Below are positions 60,590 through 64,000 of a DNA stretch of 64,000 nt, one piece after another (the first letter of the stretch is position 1; every line of letters begins with the position of its first letter). The stretch spans positions 62,001-126,000 of the forward strand of contig NZ_RRZK01000009.1 in NCBI RefSeq assembly GCF_004348895.1, written 5' to 3'. Origin of the DNA: Pseudomonas vancouverensis. GTDB lineage: Bacteria; Pseudomonadota; Gammaproteobacteria; Pseudomonadales; Pseudomonadaceae. The translations under genes and the position numbers were made by a program. Below the pieces are notes generated by a model. That model was not told where the DNA came from. It did no database searches and worked only from the letters and a program-made list of their open reading frames with translations.

Positions 60590-61339
60590 TTAAAGCTGGG
60601 TAAAGCCGCCGTCCACGAACATCTCTGAGCCTGTGATGAAGCTGCTGTCATCTGACAGTAGAAAAAGCGCGGCCTTGGCGATTTCTTCAGATCGGGCGAG
60701 CCGGCCAAGAGGGATGGAGGATGCTATTCGTTGCTTTATCTGGGCGGTTTGCTCGGAGGGTACTCCTGGCGAATTGAATGCGGCAGTATCGGTAGGACCG
60801 GGACTGAGCGCGTTGACACGAATGGCGCGGGACTTGAGGTCATTTGCCCACGAGCGTGCAAAAGATCGAATCGCCGCCTTTGAAGCGCCATAAATGCTCC
60901 TCGATGGATTTCCCTTTGAGGCGGCAACGGATGCCATCAACAATACAGTCGCACCATCCGACAACAGTGGTAAGGCACCCTGAACGGTGAGTAACGTGCC
61001 GCGCACGTTCACATCAAAGATACGGTTGTATTGCTCAATGGTTATCGCTCCCAGCGATGCGCTGGCTTGAACCGCTGCATTGGCAAACACCATGTCCAGA
61101 TGGCCTTTCTCTGCGGTGATGATCTGAAACAGCCGTTCAAGGTCGTCGATATTGCCGATATCACCCTGAATGCCTGTCACATTCCGACCGATCTGACGCA
61201 CAGCTTCATCCAGGTTGGCTTGGTGACGGCCAGTGATGAATACGTGCGCACCATGTGCAACCAGCAGGTGAGCTGTTGCCAAGCCAATCCCTGAACTGGC
61301 ACCTGTGACAAGCGCAACTTTCCCTTCAAATTTCTGCAT
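60590..61339 (-). CDS. SDR family oxidoreductase
   Basis: A 249-aa classical SDR: TGASSGIG, MASVAASKGNPSRSIYGASK with Tyr and Lys intact, and FITGSEMFVDGGFTQL. It is minus-strand, 48 bases after the SDR at 61388. It appears outside the dit transcription units. Substrate unknown. Confidence 0.85.
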   Translation of the reverse strand: MQKFEGKVALVTGASSGIGLATAHLLVAHGAHVFITGRHQANLDEAVRQIGRNVTGIQGDIGNIDDLERLFQIITAEKGHLDMVFANAAVQASASLGAITIEQYNRIFDVNVRGTLLTVQGALPLLSDGATVLLMASVAASKGNPSRSIYGASKAAIRSFARSWANDLKSRAIRVNALSPGPTDTAAFNSPGVPSEQTAQIKQRIASSIPLGRLARSEEIAKAALFLLSDDSSFITGSEMFVDGGFTQL

Positions 61340-61387
61340 GGTGCATTTCCCACGAATTTCAGCCGAGTCATTGACATGTTAAGGCGA

Positions 61388-62137
61388 CTAGATGTTGTAG
61401 CCGCCATCGGCATCGATGATGGTCCCGGTGATGTAAGACGCGGCAGGGCTGGCAAGAAAGAGGATCGGTGCGACGACTTCTTCCAGACGTCCGTATCTTG
61501 GGAAGCACAAGCGCTCGACCAATGGCGCCAGAGCGTCTCGCAAATGTGCGTTCAGGTCTGTTTTCATGAACCCGGCATGGACAACGTTGACGGTGATGTT
61601 GCGTTCAGCAAGGTCTCGGGCGACGCCTCGGGAATAGCCATCGATGGCTGCGCGCATGGCTGCCAGATCAGCAATACCCGACATGCCGGGGCGGTTACCC
61701 AGGTTTGAACCGATCATGACGATCCGGCCATGGTCGCTGAGTACCTTGGATACCGCACGCACCGTCGCCATGAAGCCCGACAGCGTAACGGCCCAGAAAC
61801 GTTCAAACGCAGCGGCATCGCGGGTGGGATCATCAACTCTGCCCAACTGATCAATGGACGCGTTGTTGATGAGAATGTCGATACGACCGAACCTGCCGAT
61901 AACCCGATCAACCAGGCTTTGTGCCGCGTGGACATCGGCCTGGTCCGCTTGAAAAGCTTCGCCGAGGACACCTTGTGCGGTGACGTATTCGATGACGTTT
62001 TGTGCCTGCTCTTCGGCGAACACGTAACTGATGGCGACGACGGCTCCTTGTTCGGCCAGGGCCTTGGCGGTCGCCGCGCCCAAACCGCGTGAACCGCCAG
62101 TGACCAGTGCGACTTTGCCGGCCAATATTTTTTGCAT
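61388..62137 (-). CDS. SDR-fold protein with lost catalytic Tyr/Lys
   Basis: A 249-aa SDR with intact cofactor motif TGGSRGLG and NNAS, and Ser144 in IGSNLG. The usual YxxxK is Leu158-Ala-Ala-Met-Arg162, and the Asn of the catalytic tetrad appears to be Thr118. The C-terminus SYITGTIIDADGGYNI is normal. It may be inactive, or reduce by another route. It pairs with the SDR at 60590 on the minus strand. Confidence 0.82.
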   Translation of the reverse strand: MQKILAGKVALVTGGSRGLGAATAKALAEQGAVVAISYVFAEEQAQNVIEYVTAQGVLGEAFQADQADVHAAQSLVDRVIGRFGRIDILINNASIDQLGRVDDPTRDAAAFERFWAVTLSGFMATVRAVSKVLSDHGRIVMIGSNLGNRPGMSGIADLAAMRAAIDGYSRGVARDLAERNITVNVVHAGFMKTDLNAHLRDALAPLVERLCFPRYGRLEEVVAPILFLASPAASYITGTIIDADGGYNI

Positions 62138-62326
62138 GAGCTCAATCCTGTGTTTGCTGAAAACATTCGTTGGTGAATGTCGAGCGAGACTAAGCGGGTG
62201 AGGGGCCGGTGATAATTACCCGTACCGCGATAAAACCTATCGGTATGTGGAATAAATCAGCACAGTGTTATGAGATGCGCAGCGTGGGTGAGTGCCCGTG
62301 TAGAACACGGGCTCGCCCTGTACGCC

Positions 62327-63208
62327 TCACGAATTAAACAAACCTCTGTGAAGTGTGACGAACGCTTGTACGGACATCGGTGCTTGTCCGGTGACTTCGC
62401 CAATAATCGTGTCTTCGCCTTCAAACACACCGTGCTGGTAGTCCAAGGCGACTTCGCCCAAGTGCTGAACCATGAACGCGGGCAAACCGGCTTCAAGCAG
62501 TTCGTGTTTGTATTCTTCGAGACTGATTGGTTGATAACGGATCTTGCGTCCCAAGACTTCACCGATAGCGTCGGCGACGCCTTGCTGATTCAGTTCGGTG
62601 GGGCCATGCAGCGTGTAGGTCTTGCCTGCATGTTGTTTCGGGTTTTCCAGAATGGCCGCAATCAGGCGGGCCTGATCTTCCGCGGCGATAGGGGCATGGC
62701 GACCGTCCCCAAACGGCAGGCGGATTTCACCTTTTTCCATAATGTGCGAGCGGAAGTGCGGGTAGATCAGCCACTGTGCAAAGTAAGTCGGGCGCAGGTG
62801 AGTCATTGCCAGCCCCGACCAATCGAATACGCGCTCTGCCGTCCAGTGATCAAGGGCCGCGTTGCTCTTGGCTTCACGGCGCGCTGAAATCTGCGACATG
62901 TTGACGACCGCTTCGACACCCGCTTCCTTCGCTGCTTGTGCGAAACGCGCAGTAGCATCGATCAAGCTAGGGGTAATCGGGTACACGAAATAGGCGGTGC
63001 GAATGCCTTCAAGTGCGCTGCGCACGGCATTCAAGTCCAGTAGATCACCGAGCACAACCTCGGCACCAAGAGCGCGAAGCTCTGCCGAGCGTTCATCTTC
63101 CTTGTGCACCAAGGCCCTGACTGGGACACCTTTGGCAGTAAGAATTTCGATGGTTTGACGACCGGTGAAACCGGTTGCACCCGTTACGAGAATCGTGGCT
63201 TGGGTCAT
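62327..63208 (-). CDS. NmrA-like / atypical SDR NAD(P)H-binding protein
   Basis: A 293-aa NAD(P)H-binding protein of the NmrA/azoreductase-like atypical SDR group: ILVTGATGFTGRQTIEIL at the N-terminus, LVHKEDERSAELRALGAEVV and LGDLLDLNAVRSAL in the second strand region, YFVYPITP later. It is divergent from the TetR gene at 63314, with a perfect 20-base palindrome between, so the TetR protein likely controls it. Reduction of quinones or enals or redox sensing is possible. Confidence 0.88.
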   Translation of the reverse strand: MTQATILVTGATGFTGRQTIEILTAKGVPVRALVHKEDERSAELRALGAEVVLGDLLDLNAVRSALEGIRTAYFVYPITPSLIDATARFAQAAKEAGVEAVVNMSQISARREAKSNAALDHWTAERVFDWSGLAMTHLRPTYFAQWLIYPHFRSHIMEKGEIRLPFGDGRHAPIAAEDQARLIAAILENPKQHAGKTYTLHGPTELNQQGVADAIGEVLGRKIRYQPISLEEYKHELLEAGLPAFMVQHLGEVALDYQHGVFEGEDTIIGEVTGQAPMSVQAFVTLHRGLFNS

Positions 63209-63263
63209 GTTGGTTGCCTCAGGTTGTGCAGCAAGGGGTTAAATATTACGCTCGTCATAAATA

Positions 63264-63283
63264 TAGATGTTAGATAACATCTA
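63264..63283. promoter_or_regulatory. Perfect 20-base palindromic operator for the TetR/NmrA pair
   Basis: TAGATGTTA (63264-63272) and TAACATCTA (63275-63283) are exact complements about GA. It lies between the divergent NmrA-like and TetR starts, 30 bases before the latter. This is the classic position of a TetR operator. Confidence 0.8.
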
Positions 63284-63313
63284 AGTCAAACACCGTTGAT
63301 CAGGATTATCCGA

Positions 63314-63889
63314 ATGCGCAAATCACGGCAGGAAACCAGCGAAACCCGGCAACGAATTGTTGAGGCCGCCAGCGCCGAGTTTCGCAAGAGTGGCATCAGC
63401 GGCACAGGCCTCTCTGGCCTGATGGCAGCAGCGGGCCTGACGCACGGCGGGTTTTATCGCCACTTCGAATCGAAAGATCAGGTGCTGGCCGAGGCGTGCG
63501 ACATGGCAGTCGATACGCTGGTAGCGGAATTTGAGGAGGTCACAAATGTTGGCGGATTCAATGCGGCTATAGGGCATTACCTTTCAACCGATCACCGCGA
63601 TGCTCTGGAAAAGAGCTGTCCCTATGCGGCGCTCGGGAGTGAACTGGTACGTAGCAATGAGCAGGTCAAAGAGATCGCGACCCAAGGTCTGGAAAGGGTG
63701 ATTGAATTGTTAGCGACCCAAGCTGGGCCAGGAACTGCCGAGTCCGGACGGGCGCGAGCGCTGATCGCGATGTGCACGATGATGGGTGCACTCACCTTAT
63801 CGAGAATGGCCATGGACCCTGCGCTTTCAAGCGAAATTCTACAAACTGCCAGCCACCATTTGATTCAGCCGGGGTTGCCGGAGGCTTAG
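63314..63889 (+). CDS. TetR/AcrR-family regulator
   Basis: A 191-aa TetR protein. The HTH is in TRQRIVEAASAEFRKSGISG and TGLSGLMAAAGLTHGGFYRHF, and the C-terminal part has the TetR_C-like SCPYAALGSEL with a Cys. The ATG at 63314 follows TCAGGA by eight bases; the TTG at 63296 is not needed. It is divergent from the NmrA-like gene with the palindrome between, and convergent with the gene end at the right edge, one base apart. Confidence 0.88.
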   Translation: MRKSRQETSETRQRIVEAASAEFRKSGISGTGLSGLMAAAGLTHGGFYRHFESKDQVLAEACDMAVDTLVAEFEEVTNVGGFNAAIGHYLSTDHRDALEKSCPYAALGSELVRSNEQVKEIATQGLERVIELLATQAGPGTAESGRARALIAMCTMMGALTLSRMAMDPALSSEILQTASHHLIQPGLPEA

Positions 63890-63890
63890 T

Positions 63891-64000
63891 TCAAGCCGAA
63901 TGGGCAAGTGATTTCAAATTCTCCCTGGTTGCTGCAATGATTTCTTCGGCGAGGTCAGAGTTCGTAAATTTGGTCGCCCGCGCCATGGCGACACTGCCAA
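63891..64000 (-). CDS. C-terminal end of an unidentified gene, truncated by the window edge
   Basis: On the minus strand a frame runs from the right edge to a TGA at 63891, coding 35 residues ending GSVAMARATKFTNSDLA plus EEIIAATRENLK-like helix and LAHSA. It is amphipathic and helical, with good codon use, and it meets the TetR stop one base away, as convergent genes often do. I do not recognise the family. Confidence 0.55.
   Translation of the reverse strand, partial: GSVAMARATKFTNSDLAEEIIAATRENLKSLAHSA

Noticed and set aside
1..64000. Insertion sequences, integrase genes, CRISPR arrays, tRNA or rRNA genes
   Set aside because: Looked for and not seen; no terminal repeats, spacer-repeat arrays or RNA gene features were recognised.

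Overview
The window reads as Pseudomonas chromosomal DNA: high-GC coding sequence with many ATGA start/stop overlaps, GGAG-type ribosome sites, a Pseudomonas-type REP pair (40569-40660), and proteins of pseudomonad character. No transposase, integrase, tRNA, rRNA or CRISPR array is visible. The content and gene order around 47.4-58.5 kb match the dit (abietane diterpenoid / resin acid) catabolic cluster described in Pseudomonas abietaniphila BKME-9 and Burkholderia xenovorans LB400: a 3Fe-4S/4Fe-4S-type ferredoxin (ditA3), an SDR, a type I extradiol dioxygenase (ditC), an FAH-family hydrolase, an MFS permease (ditE), an IclR regulator (ditR), a thiolase-like protein with a DUF35 partner, an SDR, a second FAH protein and a Rieske oxygenase pair (ditA1A2). 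The assignment comes from memory of these families and of their order, not from a database search.

Layout. 1-4.8 kb: end of a CoA-transferase gene, SDR, acyl-CoA dehydrogenase, a translationally coupled APH-type kinase, and another SDR. 4.9-9.7 kb (minus): GTP cyclohydrolase I, a fused indolepyruvate:ferredoxin oxidoreductase and a small lipoprotein, perhaps unrelated to the catabolic genes. 9.9-12.5 kb: MDR oxidoreductase, LysR and TetR regulators. 12.8-20.6 kb: an operon of P450, 3Fe-4S ferredoxin, GMC oxidoreductase, aldehyde dehydrogenase and a DUF1302/DUF1329 envelope pair. 20.8-25.6 kb: ACMSD-like amidohydrolase, APH kinase and tyrosine phosphatase (plus), then an EamA transporter and an SDR (minus). 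26-37.3 kb: second DUF1302/DUF1329 pair, YCF48 propeller, RND/MMPL permease, VOC protein, enoyl-CoA hydratase, SDR and FAD oxidoreductase. 37.3-43.2 kb: TetR with a perfect operator, then P450 (CYP226-like), an unrecognised 343-aa protein, SDR, MFS and an NTF2-like protein. 43.3-47.1 kb (minus): MFS, 2Fe-2S ferredoxin, ferredoxin reductase and SDR. 47.4-60.2 kb: the dit core. 60.6-64 kb: two SDRs, an NmrA-type protein with a divergent TetR and palindromic operator, and a gene end; this looks like flanking DNA.

How it may work together (inference): the hydrophobic resin acid crosses the envelope through the DUF1302/DUF1329/YCF48/MMPL proteins and MFS permeases. P450s with their ferredoxins oxidise the terpenoid skeleton towards 7-oxo-dehydroabietate. 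DitA1A2A3 dihydroxylates the aromatic ring, an SDR re-aromatises it, DitC cleaves it, and FAH-family, aldolase-like (thiolase-like/DUF35), hydratase, dehydrogenase, CoA-transferase and kinase/ACAD steps take the rest apart.

The most notable unannotated signal is a repeated 25-bp element, TGnACA-N13-TGTnnA. I found it eight times, always between genes, in front of ditA3, ditA1, the thiolase-like/SDR divergent pair, the P450 operon, the amidohydrolase operon, the DUF1302/SDR divergent pair, the DUF2889/SDR divergent pair and the MDR gene. It fits one regulon spread over 50 kb, plausibly that of the IclR regulator DitR.
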